A stretch of 64,000 nt of DNA, taken from assembly GCF_002847285.1 (NCBI RefSeq), contig NZ_CP025407.1:682001-746000 (forward strand). The letters run 5' to 3'. Below, piece after piece: positions 8,846 to 16,942 of the stretch (the stretch's first letter is position 1; every line of letters starts with the position of its first letter). Source of the DNA: Streptomyces sp. CMB-StM0423 (GTDB lineage: Bacteria > Actinomycetota > Actinomycetes > Streptomycetales > Streptomycetaceae). The notes beneath the pieces are model-generated. The model saw only the letters and a list, made by a program, of their open reading frames with translations, was not told the DNA's origin and did not search any database. Position numbers and translations under genes: made by a program.

Positions 8846-9861
8846 CACGCCTCCTCCTGGACCCGCTTGGCGAAGAACTTGAAGTAGATGCCCAGCAGCA
8901 CCGTCAGCACGGCCGCCAGGACGAGCGCCTGGGCCGCGGCGGCGCCCACGTCGAAGCGCGAGGTGAGGAAGTCGTAGACGCGCACGGCGGCGACGTCGGT
9001 GCCGGCGCCGCCGCCGGTGAGCAGGTAGACGTCGTCGAACTTGTTGAACGTCATGATGAAGCGCAGCACGCACAGCAGCGCGATCACGGGCATGAGCTGC
9101 GGCAGCAGGACGTGCCGGAAGCGCTGCGAGACCGTGGCGCCGTCCACGGTGGCGGCCTCCTCCAGGGTGTCCGGCACGGCCTGCAGCCGGGCGAGGAGGA
9201 AGAGGAACGCGAAGGGGAAGTACCGCCATATCTCGAAGGCGATGACGGTGAGCAGGGCCAGGGGTATGTCGAAGTGCCAGCCCAGCAGGCCGACTTCGTA
9301 CTGCCGGGTGGACAGGAACGCGATCGGGTCGTCCCAGCCGAAGGCGTCCCTGCCCCACTCGTTGACCACGCCGTACTGGGGGCTCAGCGCCACCTCCCAG
9401 ACGAACGCGACGGCGACGACGGGCGCGACGTACGGCAGCAGCATCGAGCCGCGCAGCAGGCCGCGGCCGCGGAACGGGCGGCGCAGCGCGAGGGCGGCGA
9501 CGAGGCCGAGCAGCACGGATCCGGCGGTGGCGCCGACGGTGTAGACGAGGGTGGTGCCGAGGCTGGACCAGAAGCCGGCCGAGGCGAAGACGTCGGAGAA
9601 GTTCTCCAGCGACCAGTTGCCGAACAGCCCCATGCCCTGGATGTCGACGAGCTTGGCGTCCTGGAAGGCCAGCAGGACCGTCCAGAGGATCGGGACGATC
9701 ACGACGACCAGCATCACCAGGAACGTGGGGCTGACGAAGGCCAGGCCGGCGCGGTTCTCGCGGCGGCTCGCGGTCATGGGACGGCGGGCGCGCGGCCGGC
9801 CGCCGACGGGCGGGCGGGGGTCCGCGGAGTTCGCCGCGGGGCGGCTGTCGATCGTGGTCAT
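8845..9861 (-). CDS. Carbohydrate ABC transporter permease (MalF type)
   Basis: A 338-aa permease of the MalF/CUT1 class and partner of the MalG-type protein. An Arg/Pro-rich cytoplasmic N-terminus of about 37 residues precedes the first membrane span (VSPTFLVMLVVVIVPILW). The EAA loop is LEEAATVDGATVSQRFRHVL. It lies 48 nt after the substrate-binding lipoprotein gene and overlaps the next permease gene, so the three form one transporter. Confidence 0.92.
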   Translation of the reverse strand: MTTIDSRPAANSADPRPPVGGRPRARRPMTASRRENRAGLAFVSPTFLVMLVVVIVPILWTVLLAFQDAKLVDIQGMGLFGNWSLENFSDVFASAGFWSSLGTTLVYTVGATAGSVLLGLVAALALRRPFRGRGLLRGSMLLPYVAPVVAVAFVWEVALSPQYGVVNEWGRDAFGWDDPIAFLSTRQYEVGLLGWHFDIPLALLTVIAFEIWRYFPFAFLFLLARLQAVPDTLEEAATVDGATVSQRFRHVLLPQLMPVIALLCVLRFIMTFNKFDDVYLLTGGGAGTDVAAVRVYDFLTSRFDVGAAAAQALVLAAVLTVLLGIYFKFFAKRVQEEA

Positions 9862-9909
9862 GTGCGGTTTCCTCGGTGAGGGTTCCTCGGGGGGAGAGGG
9901 GCCGGCCGG

Positions 9910-11313
9910 TCAGTCAAGGGAGGTCTTCAGCGCGTCGACTTCTTCGTACGCCTCGCGCGCGGCCTCCCCGGGACTCGTCTGTCCCGAGGTCATCGCGCCG
10001 ACGGCCTTGGCGACGGGCAGTTCGCCGTTGGTGGCGCCGACGAGCGCGCCCTCGCCCTGGTCGATGCCCCACCGCTTCATGTCGCCGACGCCGGCGACGA
10101 GCTGGTCGAGCAGTTCGGAGGAGAAGACCTCCTCCATGGACTTCCTGGTGTCGACGCCCATGTCGCTGGCGCGCCAGGCGTCGAGGTAGCGCTCGGGCTG
10201 CCCGGGGGTGCCGGTGCGGACCGGGATCTTGCCCTCGGGCGCCATGCCGAACCAGTCCTCGTAGCCGGCGCTCATCATGTACTCGATGAACTGGGTGGAG
10301 GCTTCGGTCTCGGCGGTCTTGGTGGCGAGCCAGGAGGTGATCTCGCCGAACTGGGCGGGGTCCTTGCCGCCGGGGCCCTGGAGCGAGGTGACGATGCCGC
10401 TGTTCGCGGCCAGGAACCCGGGGTCGTCCTGGCACTCGGCGCAGCTCGGCATGGCGTCGTTGCGCAGCCCGGCCAGCTCGTCCAGGAGGAACGAGGACCA
10501 GATGATCATGCTGGACTGGCCGGCGAAGTAGGTGGCCCGGGTGGTGTCGACGGTCTGCAGCCCGGGCGGGCCGTACTGGCGGGCGAGGGAGTCGTACGTC
10601 TCGAAGGCGGTGCGGCACCTCTCGGAGTCCAGGCCGATGCCGCCGTCGCCGCCGACGAGGTCGCAGCCGTTGGCCAGGGCGAGGTCCTCGAAGCTCTGCT
10701 GGGTGAAGACGTCGGCGGGGTCGGTGGCGACGGATATCCCGTCGCGGCCCTCGACGTCCAGCGTCTCGGCGGCCTTCAGCAGGCTCGCGTAGTCGTCGGG
10801 GACGTCGAGTCCCGCCTCGCGGAACAGGTCCTGGCGGTACGCGACGATCTGCACCCAGGCGTCGGAGGGCACCCCGAGCCGGGTGCCGCCGTCGGCGGTC
10901 AGGCGCAGCCCGTTGGCGTCGAAGGTGTCCTCGCCGAGCCGGTCGACGACCTCGGCGGGGATACGGGTGTCCAGCAGCTCGTTGCTGTACATCTGCCAGA
11001 CCTGGCCGAGCGGTACGGCGCCGATCACGTCGGGCAGGTCGCCTGCGGCGGCGGCCGACATGATGAGCTGCGGGAGCTGGTTCTCGTCCACGCCGACCAG
11101 CTCGACCTCGACGCCGGTCTCGTCCTCGAACCGGTCGATGACCTTCTGGGTGCTGGCGATGCGGTCGGTCAGGCTCTCCTCCGACCACACGGTGATCTTC
11201 CGGTCGGGCTTGCCCGGACCGGAGGCACCGGTGGCGCAGCCGGCGAGCACACCCATGGCGAGGGTGCTCGCGAGCAGGGCCGAGATCCGCGACCGCCGGG
11301 TCCACGTGCGCAT
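9910..11313 (-). CDS. Carbohydrate ABC transporter substrate-binding lipoprotein
   Basis: A 467-aa extracellular solute-binding protein of the CUT1 type. The leader ends in the lipobox LAGC, with the lipidated Cys near residue 26, so it is membrane-anchored outside the cell. The mature part has the cluster-1 pattern: KITVWSEES near the start, DRFEDETGVEVELV, then AAAAGDLPDVIGA. It is the first gene of a leftward operon with two permeases, a ROK regulator and a Gfo/Idh oxidoreductase, and is divergent from a sugar-metabolism operon. The ligand cannot be read from sequence; the neighbouring glycosidases suggest an alpha-glucoside or oligosaccharide. Confidence 0.9.
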   Translation of the reverse strand: MRTWTRRSRISALLASTLAMGVLAGCATGASGPGKPDRKITVWSEESLTDRIASTQKVIDRFEDETGVEVELVGVDENQLPQLIMSAAAAGDLPDVIGAVPLGQVWQMYSNELLDTRIPAEVVDRLGEDTFDANGLRLTADGGTRLGVPSDAWVQIVAYRQDLFREAGLDVPDDYASLLKAAETLDVEGRDGISVATDPADVFTQQSFEDLALANGCDLVGGDGGIGLDSERCRTAFETYDSLARQYGPPGLQTVDTTRATYFAGQSSMIIWSSFLLDELAGLRNDAMPSCAECQDDPGFLAANSGIVTSLQGPGGKDPAQFGEITSWLATKTAETEASTQFIEYMMSAGYEDWFGMAPEGKIPVRTGTPGQPERYLDAWRASDMGVDTRKSMEEVFSSELLDQLVAGVGDMKRWGIDQGEGALVGATNGELPVAKAVGAMTSGQTSPGEAAREAYEEVDALKTSLD

Positions 11314-11386
11314 GTTCTGATCCTTTGACTGTTCCCTGGATCGACTTAAGCGTTGGCGGACTGCATCACACCACTACTTTTTCATG

Positions 11387-11414
11387 TTGACAAGACATAA
11401 GTCTGAGATATCTT
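11387..11414 (+). promoter_or_regulatory. Predicted promoter of the rightward sugar operon
   Basis: TTGACA at 11387-11392 and TATCTT at 11409-11414 are separated by 16 bases, close to a vegetative sigma-factor promoter. The stretch lies in the 155-bp divergent region and is AT-rich for this genome. An interrupted ACTTA/AAGTC-type symmetry nearby (11343-11425) could hold the ROK operator, but I cannot define it. Confidence 0.5.
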
Positions 11415-11468
11415 CGACGCAAGTCGTTAACAGCCGTGCCCCCGATCAGCCCAACCGGAGCACCCACC

Positions 11469-12515
11469 GTGGAACGCGTCGTCCAGTTCACCGCCCCCCG
11501 CCAGGTCGAGGTCGCCGAGCACGAGAGCGCCCCGCTGCCGCCAGGCCACCTGCGGGTCCGCACCCGGTACTCGGGCATCTCCGCCGGTACCGAACTCACC
11601 GCCTACCGGGGCACGAACCCGTATCTGACCCGCTCCTGGGACCCGGCGGCCCGGCTGTTCCGCGAGGATGCGGCGGGGCTTTCGTATCCGGTCGCCGGCT
11701 GGGGCTACTCCGAGGTCGGCGAGGTCACCGAGGTCTCCCCGGAGCTGGCCGGCACCCCCGGCCTGCCCGCGGCAGGCGACCTGGTCTGGGGCATCTGGGG
11801 CCACCGCAGCGAGGGCGTGGTGCCCGCCGAGCGGATGGCCGGGCACACGCTGCCCGCCGGGCTCGACCCGCTCGCCGGGTCCTTCGCCAGGGTCGGAGCG
11901 ATTGCATACAACGCGGTCCTCGCCGCCGGCATCCACGTCGGCGAGGACGTCGCCGTCTTCGGGCAGGGCGTCATCGGGCTGCTCGCCACCCGGCTCGCCG
12001 CGCTCAACGGCGGCACTGTGACCGCCGTGGACGCCCTCGGCTCCCGGCTGGAGCGGGCCGCCGAGCACGGCGCGGCCCGTACTCTCAACGCCCGCACCGA
12101 CGCCGTCGCCGAGGGGATCAGGGCGGCGACCGAGGGGCGGGGCGCCGACGTCGCCATCGAGCTCAGCGGCGCGTACGCGGCGCTGCACGAGGCGGTCCGC
12201 TCCGTCGTCGTCGACGGCCGGGTGGTGGCCGCCGGCTTCTACCAGGGCGACGCGGCCGGGCTGCGGCTCGGCGACGAGTTCCACCACAACCGGGTCCGGC
12301 TCGTCTGCTCCCAGATCGGCGGCGTCCCACCGGAACTGGCCGGGCGGTGGGACCAGCAGCGGCTGCAGCAGACGTTCCTGCGGCTCGTCGCCGACGGCCG
12401 CGTCGAGGTGCTGCCGCTGGTCAGCCACGTGGTGCCGGCGGCGGCGGCGGCGGACGCGTACGCCCTGCTCGACGAGCGGCCGGAAGCCGCGCTCCAGGTC
12501 GTCCTGGAGTTCTGA
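11469..12515 (+). CDS. Medium-chain (MDR) alcohol dehydrogenase-like protein
   Basis: A 348-aa member of the medium-chain dehydrogenase superfamily. The catalytic-domain opening is HLRVRTRYSGISAGTE, and the coenzyme-binding motif is VAVFGQGVIGLLATRLAA. The usual catalytic zinc Cys/His pair is not evident: the CGTD-like site reads SGISAGTELTAYRG. It may therefore work without that zinc or belong to an atypical branch. The GTG at 11469 is preferred because GGAG lies 8 nt upstream; a GTG at 11436 would add 11 residues. It is the first gene of the rightward operon and may pair with the Gfo/Idh oxidoreductase in a redox step on the imported sugar. Confidence 0.82.
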   Translation: MERVVQFTAPRQVEVAEHESAPLPPGHLRVRTRYSGISAGTELTAYRGTNPYLTRSWDPAARLFREDAAGLSYPVAGWGYSEVGEVTEVSPELAGTPGLPAAGDLVWGIWGHRSEGVVPAERMAGHTLPAGLDPLAGSFARVGAIAYNAVLAAGIHVGEDVAVFGQGVIGLLATRLAALNGGTVTAVDALGSRLERAAEHGAARTLNARTDAVAEGIRAATEGRGADVAIELSGAYAALHEAVRSVVVDGRVVAAGFYQGDAAGLRLGDEFHHNRVRLVCSQIGGVPPELAGRWDQQRLQQTFLRLVADGRVEVLPLVSHVVPAAAAADAYALLDERPEAALQVVLEF

Positions 12516-12592
12516 GGACCGCCGTGCCCGACCCCGCACCCCGCTCCGCGCACCCGCGCACACCCCCAGGCAGAAAGGCCGACCGCCCCGCC

Positions 12593-13393
12593 ATGTTCTC
12601 CCTCGCGGCCCAGGAACAACTGCTGCCCGGCGACACCCTCCAGCAGAAGTGGGAGTTCGCGCAGGCCGCCGGCTACGACGGCATCGAGCTGCGCGCCCAG
12701 GGCGACCTGCGCTTCGCCGCCCGGCTGCCCGAGCTGAAGCGGGCACTCGCCGACGGCGTCGTCATGCCCACCGTCTGCGTCGACATGCTGCACTTCTTCG
12801 GCGCCTTCGACGCCGAACGGCGCCGGGACGCGGTGGCGCAGATGAAGTCGCAGCTCTCGGTGATCGCCGACATCGGCGGCGTCGGCGCGCAGACGCCCGC
12901 GTCGTACGGGATGTTCTCCCGCCGGCTGCCGCCCTTCACCCCGCCGCGCGACGAGGCGGGCGACCGCGCCGTGCTGCTCGACGGGCTGGCCGAACTGGGC
13001 GAGCACGCGCGCCGCGAGGGCGTCGCGCTCTTCCTGGAGCCGCTGAACCGCTACGAGGACCACATGGTCAACCGGCTGGCGCAGGCCACGGAACTCATCC
13101 GCGCCGCCGGCCTGGACAGCGTGCGGATCGGCATCGACAGCTACCACATGAACATCGAGGAGGCCGACCCCGCCGCCGCGATCCTCGACAACGCGCCCTG
13201 GATCGGGCACGCGCAGGTCTCCGACTCCAACCGCTTCCAGCCGGGCGCCGGCCATCTCGACTGGCCCGCCTGGCTCGGCGCGCTCGGCGCCGCCGGATAC
13301 ACCGGCTGGCTCGCCGCCGAGTGCCGGCTGACCGGCGACCCGGCGGCGGCCGTCGCCGCCGTGCCCGGGTTCCTGCGCAGGGCCGGCGCATGA
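12593..13393 (+). CDS. TIM-barrel sugar (phosphate) isomerase/epimerase
   Basis: A 266-aa protein of the xylose isomerase-like AP-endonuclease-2 superfamily. Candidate metal ligands stand at barrel strand ends: the E of FLEPLNRYEDH, D and H of GIDSYHMNIEE, the H of IGHAQVSDS and the E of LAAECRL. Such enzymes isomerise or epimerise sugars and keto-sugars, often beside Gfo/Idh dehydrogenases. It lies 77 nt after the MDR dehydrogenase, and its stop overlaps the next start (ATGA). The Shine-Dalgarno is weak. Confidence 0.83.
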   Translation: MFSLAAQEQLLPGDTLQQKWEFAQAAGYDGIELRAQGDLRFAARLPELKRALADGVVMPTVCVDMLHFFGAFDAERRRDAVAQMKSQLSVIADIGGVGAQTPASYGMFSRRLPPFTPPRDEAGDRAVLLDGLAELGEHARREGVALFLEPLNRYEDHMVNRLAQATELIRAAGLDSVRIGIDSYHMNIEEADPAAAILDNAPWIGHAQVSDSNRFQPGAGHLDWPAWLGALGAAGYTGWLAAECRLTGDPAAAVAAVPGFLRRAGA

Positions 13394-14844
13394 CGGCCGC
13401 GCCCGCGGAGGGGCGGGGCGCGACGGCGCTGACGGCGGCGCCCGGCGGCGGGACGGGCGCCGGGGGGTCCTGGCCCGTACGCGCGGACGACCCGTGGCGG
13501 GCCGCGGCGGCGGTGCTGCTGGGCAACTGGACGGGGACGTCCACCGTGCCTTCGCGCACGCTGTACCCGCACCAGTGGAGCTGGGACTCGGCCTTCGTCG
13601 CGATCGGGCTGCGGCACCTGTCGCCGCGGCGGGCGCAGCGGGAGCTGGAGATGCTGCTCGGCGCCCAGTGGGGCGACGGCCGCATCCCGCACATCGTCTT
13701 CAACCCGGCCGTGCCGCACGCCGCGTACTTCCCCGGCCCGGACTTCTGGCGCTCGGCGGGCTCCCCCGCCGGCGCCGGAGGCGGGACCGCCGGTCCGGGC
13801 GCGGGGGCCCGGGCCGGCGCCCCGGCGCACACCCAGACCTCCGGCATCGTGCAGCCCCCGGTGCACGCGCTCGCCGCGCTGCTGGTGCACCGGGCGGACC
13901 CGGCGGCCTCCGCACGCCGCGGCTTCCTGGCCCGCGTCTACCCGCGGCTGCTCGCCTGGCACCGCTACCTCACCGAGGACCGCGACCTGGGCGGCGCCGG
14001 GCTGGCCGCGATCGTCCACCCCTGGGAGTCCGGGATGGACAACAGCCCGTGCTGGGACGGCCTGCTGGCCCGGATCGAACCGGCCCCGGCGGCGTCGTTC
14101 CGCCGCGCGGACCTCGACCACGGCGATCCGGCGGACCGGCCGACCGACCTGGACTACGGGCGGTACGTGCGGCTCGCCGCCGACTACCGCGACGCGGGCT
14201 ACGCGGACGCGGGGGTGCGGCACGGCTTCGCCGCCGAGGACCCGTGTGTGAACGCGCTGCTGATCGCCTCGGAGGAGGCGATGGCGGAGATCGCGGCGGA
14301 GCTGGGCGCCGACCCGGGCGGGCACCGGGAGCGGGCCGCGCGGCTGACGGAGGCGCTGGTGGCCCGGCTGTGGGACGCGGACGCGGGCATCTTCCGCAGC
14401 CGCGACCTGCGGGCGGACCGGGCCGTCGAGGAGTACAGCGTCGCCGGGCTGACCCCGCTGCTCGCCCCGGGACTGCCGCCCGCGGTGGCACGGACGCTGC
14501 GGGACACCCTGGCAGGCGCGCACTTCCGCCTCGGGGAACTGCCGCTGGTCGCGTCGTACGACCTGGAGGGCAGGGCGTTCGACCGCACCCGGTACTGGCG
14601 CGGGCCCGCGTGGTTCAACACCGCCTGGCTGCTGGAGCGCGGCCTGCGCGGGCACGGCTCCGCCGCGACGGCGGACGCGCTGCGGCACGCGGTGCTCACC
14701 GGGGCGGCGGCGTCGGGGTTCGCGGAGTACGTCGACCCGCTGACGGGCGCGGCCAGGGGCGCGCGGGGCTTCAGTTGGACGGCGGCACTGGCGCTGGACC
14801 TGGCGTCGTCCGGCGGGGAGTGGCCGGGGGCGGGCGGGCGATGA
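13390..14844 (+). CDS. MGH1-like (GH63-type) alpha-glycoside hydrolase
   Basis: A 484-aa (alpha/alpha)6-barrel glycosidase resembling glucosylglycerate/mannosylglycerate hydrolases and GH63. Family signatures: TLYPHQWSWDSAFVAIGL near residue 57, SGMDNSPCWDGL in the middle and YWRGPAWFNTAWLL near 400. The acidic residues of WSWDS and GMDNSP are the ones usually implicated in catalysis. No signal peptide, so it acts on an imported substrate. A Gly/Ala/Pro-rich loop (about residues 119-138) is an insertion. Both ends overlap neighbours by ATGA, indicating translational coupling. Glucosylglycerate is one candidate substrate; I cannot decide. Confidence 0.82.
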   Translation: MTAAPAEGRGATALTAAPGGGTGAGGSWPVRADDPWRAAAAVLLGNWTGTSTVPSRTLYPHQWSWDSAFVAIGLRHLSPRRAQRELEMLLGAQWGDGRIPHIVFNPAVPHAAYFPGPDFWRSAGSPAGAGGGTAGPGAGARAGAPAHTQTSGIVQPPVHALAALLVHRADPAASARRGFLARVYPRLLAWHRYLTEDRDLGGAGLAAIVHPWESGMDNSPCWDGLLARIEPAPAASFRRADLDHGDPADRPTDLDYGRYVRLAADYRDAGYADAGVRHGFAAEDPCVNALLIASEEAMAEIAAELGADPGGHRERAARLTEALVARLWDADAGIFRSRDLRADRAVEEYSVAGLTPLLAPGLPPAVARTLRDTLAGAHFRLGELPLVASYDLEGRAFDRTRYWRGPAWFNTAWLLERGLRGHGSAATADALRHAVLTGAAASGFAEYVDPLTGAARGARGFSWTAALALDLASSGGEWPGAGGR

Positions 14845-16829
14845 GCGGCGGACGGGTCCTGCTCGCGCGCGACGGTACGTTCGCGGCGCTCACCCCGGGC
14901 GGCGGCGTCACGGGCCGCCGCGGTACGTCCCCCGACGGGCTGTTCCGCCACGACGCCCGGCACCTGAGCCGCTGGCGGCTGACGGTCGACGGCGCGGAAC
15001 CCGCGGTCCTCACCCCGGCCCGCGACGGCTCGGTCCCGGCCACGTGCGTCCTCACGCCGCCGGCCGGCCGCGACGCCCCGGCCCCGTACACCGTCTTCCG
15101 CGAACAGGCCGTCGCCTCCGGCCTCCTGCTGGAGCGCCTCCGCCTGGTCAGCAACAGCCCGGACCGGGTGACGGCCCGGCTGGAGCTGCTGGCGGACGCG
15201 GACTTCGCGGACCAGTTCGAGCTGCGGTCGGACGGCCGCGCGTACGCCCGCCCGCCGGAGGCGGCGTGGGAGGCCGGGGAGCGGCCGGACGGCGTGGAGT
15301 TCACGTACCGCCGCGGCGAGGGATGGCTGTCCCGTACGACGGTGAGGTGCGACCCGCCGCCGGACGGGGTGACGCAGGCGGACTGTCCCGGCACCGACGC
15401 CGGCACCGCCCGGCTGCTCGGGTGGACGCTGACCCTCCCGCCGCACGGCGCCGCGGAGCTGGCGCTGCGCGTCGAGGCCCGCCCGCACGGCGCGCTCCCC
15501 GTCGCGGACACGGCGACCCCGGCGCAGGCGGCCGCCGAACTCCGCGCCGGGATCGAGGCGTTCACCCACCCGCCGGCGGCAGCGGACACCGCCTCCCTCT
15601 CCCCCGCCGAGCGCGCCGCGCTCCGGCGGGCCTGCGCGCACGGGCTCGCCGACCTCGCGCTGCTGCGCGTGCCCGCCGCCGGGCCCCGTGGCGAGGAACT
15701 CTCCGTGCCGGGCGCGGGGATTCCGTGGTTCCTCACGGTCTTCGGCCGCGACTCCGTGCTGACCTCCCTCTTCGCGCTGCCCTACCGTCCCGCCCTCGCC
15801 CGCGACACCCTCCTCGCGCTCGCCGCCACCCAGGGCACCCGGCACGACGCCTTCTCCGCCGAGCAGCCGGGACGCATCGCGCACGAGGTGCGCCACGGCG
15901 AGCTGGCCGCCTTCCGGCAGGTGCCGTACGGGCGTTACTACGGCTCCGTCGACGTCACCCCCCTCTTCCTCGTCCTGCTCCAGGCGTACGCCGAGGCCAC
16001 CGCGGACTCCGCGCTCGCCGTGCGGCTGGAGCCGCAGGCGCGGGCCGCCGTGGAGTGGATGCTGGGCGACGGCGGGCTGGCCGAGCGGGGGTGGCTGGTC
16101 TACACGCCCGATCCCGGCGGTCTTGTCAACCAGAACTGGAAGGACTCCGCGGGCGCGATCTGCTTCGCGGACGGCACCCAGGCCGAGGGGCCCATCGCCG
16201 TCGCGGAGGCGCAGGGCTACGCGTACGACGCCCTCGTCCGCACCGCACTGCTCGCCCGCGGCGTCTGGGGCGACGCCCCGTACGCCGACCGCCTCGACGC
16301 CCTCGCCGCCGGGCTGCGCGACCGCTTCCACCGTGACTTCTGGCTGCCCGCGCAGGATTTCCCCGCGCTGGCGCTCGACGGCCGGGGCCGTCAGGTGGAC
16401 GCGCTCGCCTCGGACGCCGGCCACCTGCTGTGGTCCGGGATCCTGGACCGGGAACGCGGGGAGCGCACCGGGCGGCGGCTGCTCGCCGGCGACTTCTTCT
16501 CCGGCTGGGCCGTGCGCACGCTGGCGGCCGGTCAACGGCCGTACCACCCGCTGTCGTACCATCGCGGGAGCTGCTGGCCGCATGACAACGCCGTCATCGT
16601 CCTCGGTCTGGCCCGCTACGGGCTCGGCGCCGAGGTCCGCACGCTGACCCGGGGGCTCCTGGCCACCGCGGAGGCGCACGGCTGGCGGCTGCCGGAGGTG
16701 CTGGCCGGTTACGCACTCAGCGACCACCCGGCACCCGTACCGTATCCACACGCCTGCTCCCCGCAGGCGTGGGCGGCCGCCACGCCGCTGGCGCTGCTCA
16801 CCGCAGTCTCCGGGGGCGGCGGAACCTGA
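14841..16829 (+). CDS. Amylo-alpha-1,6-glucosidase / glycogen-debranching-like protein
   Basis: A 662-aa cytoplasmic protein with an N-terminal GDE_N_bis-type beta domain (about 1-250) and a C-terminal (alpha/alpha)6 glucosidase barrel. Barrel motifs include GIPWFLTVFGRDSVLTSL (near 290), LVNQNWKDSAGAICFADG (near 430) and HPLSYHRGSCWPHDNAV (near 575), where Asp residues of the GRDS and WKDS motifs are plausible catalytic or binding groups. It is the last gene of the operon. Together with the preceding glycosidase it suggests breakdown of alpha-linked glucosides. The protein is shorter than classical glycogen debranching enzymes. Confidence 0.82.
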   Translation: MSGGRVLLARDGTFAALTPGGGVTGRRGTSPDGLFRHDARHLSRWRLTVDGAEPAVLTPARDGSVPATCVLTPPAGRDAPAPYTVFREQAVASGLLLERLRLVSNSPDRVTARLELLADADFADQFELRSDGRAYARPPEAAWEAGERPDGVEFTYRRGEGWLSRTTVRCDPPPDGVTQADCPGTDAGTARLLGWTLTLPPHGAAELALRVEARPHGALPVADTATPAQAAAELRAGIEAFTHPPAAADTASLSPAERAALRRACAHGLADLALLRVPAAGPRGEELSVPGAGIPWFLTVFGRDSVLTSLFALPYRPALARDTLLALAATQGTRHDAFSAEQPGRIAHEVRHGELAAFRQVPYGRYYGSVDVTPLFLVLLQAYAEATADSALAVRLEPQARAAVEWMLGDGGLAERGWLVYTPDPGGLVNQNWKDSAGAICFADGTQAEGPIAVAEAQGYAYDALVRTALLARGVWGDAPYADRLDALAAGLRDRFHRDFWLPAQDFPALALDGRGRQVDALASDAGHLLWSGILDRERGERTGRRLLAGDFFSGWAVRTLAAGQRPYHPLSYHRGSCWPHDNAVIVLGLARYGLGAEVRTLTRGLLATAEAHGWRLPEVLAGYALSDHPAPVPYPHACSPQAWAAATPLALLTAVSGGGGT

Positions 16830-16857
16830 CGCCCGCCGCCCCCGGTCCCCCACTTCC

Positions 16858-16897
16858 GCGCCCCGCCCGCGCCTGACCCCGCGCGCCGGCGGGGCGC
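16858..16897. terminator. Inverted repeat between convergent genes
   Basis: A 10-bp perfect inverted repeat (16858-16867 with 16888-16897) around a 20-nt loop lies between the debranching gene and the convergent nhaA fusion gene. It is a possible bidirectional terminator, but the long loop makes this tentative. Confidence 0.35.
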
Positions 16898-16942
16898 GGC
16901 GCCGTGCACCGGCCGGCCGCCGCGGCGCTCAGCGCCCGGCGG

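Noticed and set aside
14199..16853. An 884-codon minus-strand frame opposite the debranching-type gene
   Set aside because: Low-complexity Gly/Arg-rich translation without start signals; the plus strand encodes clear glycosidase motifs.
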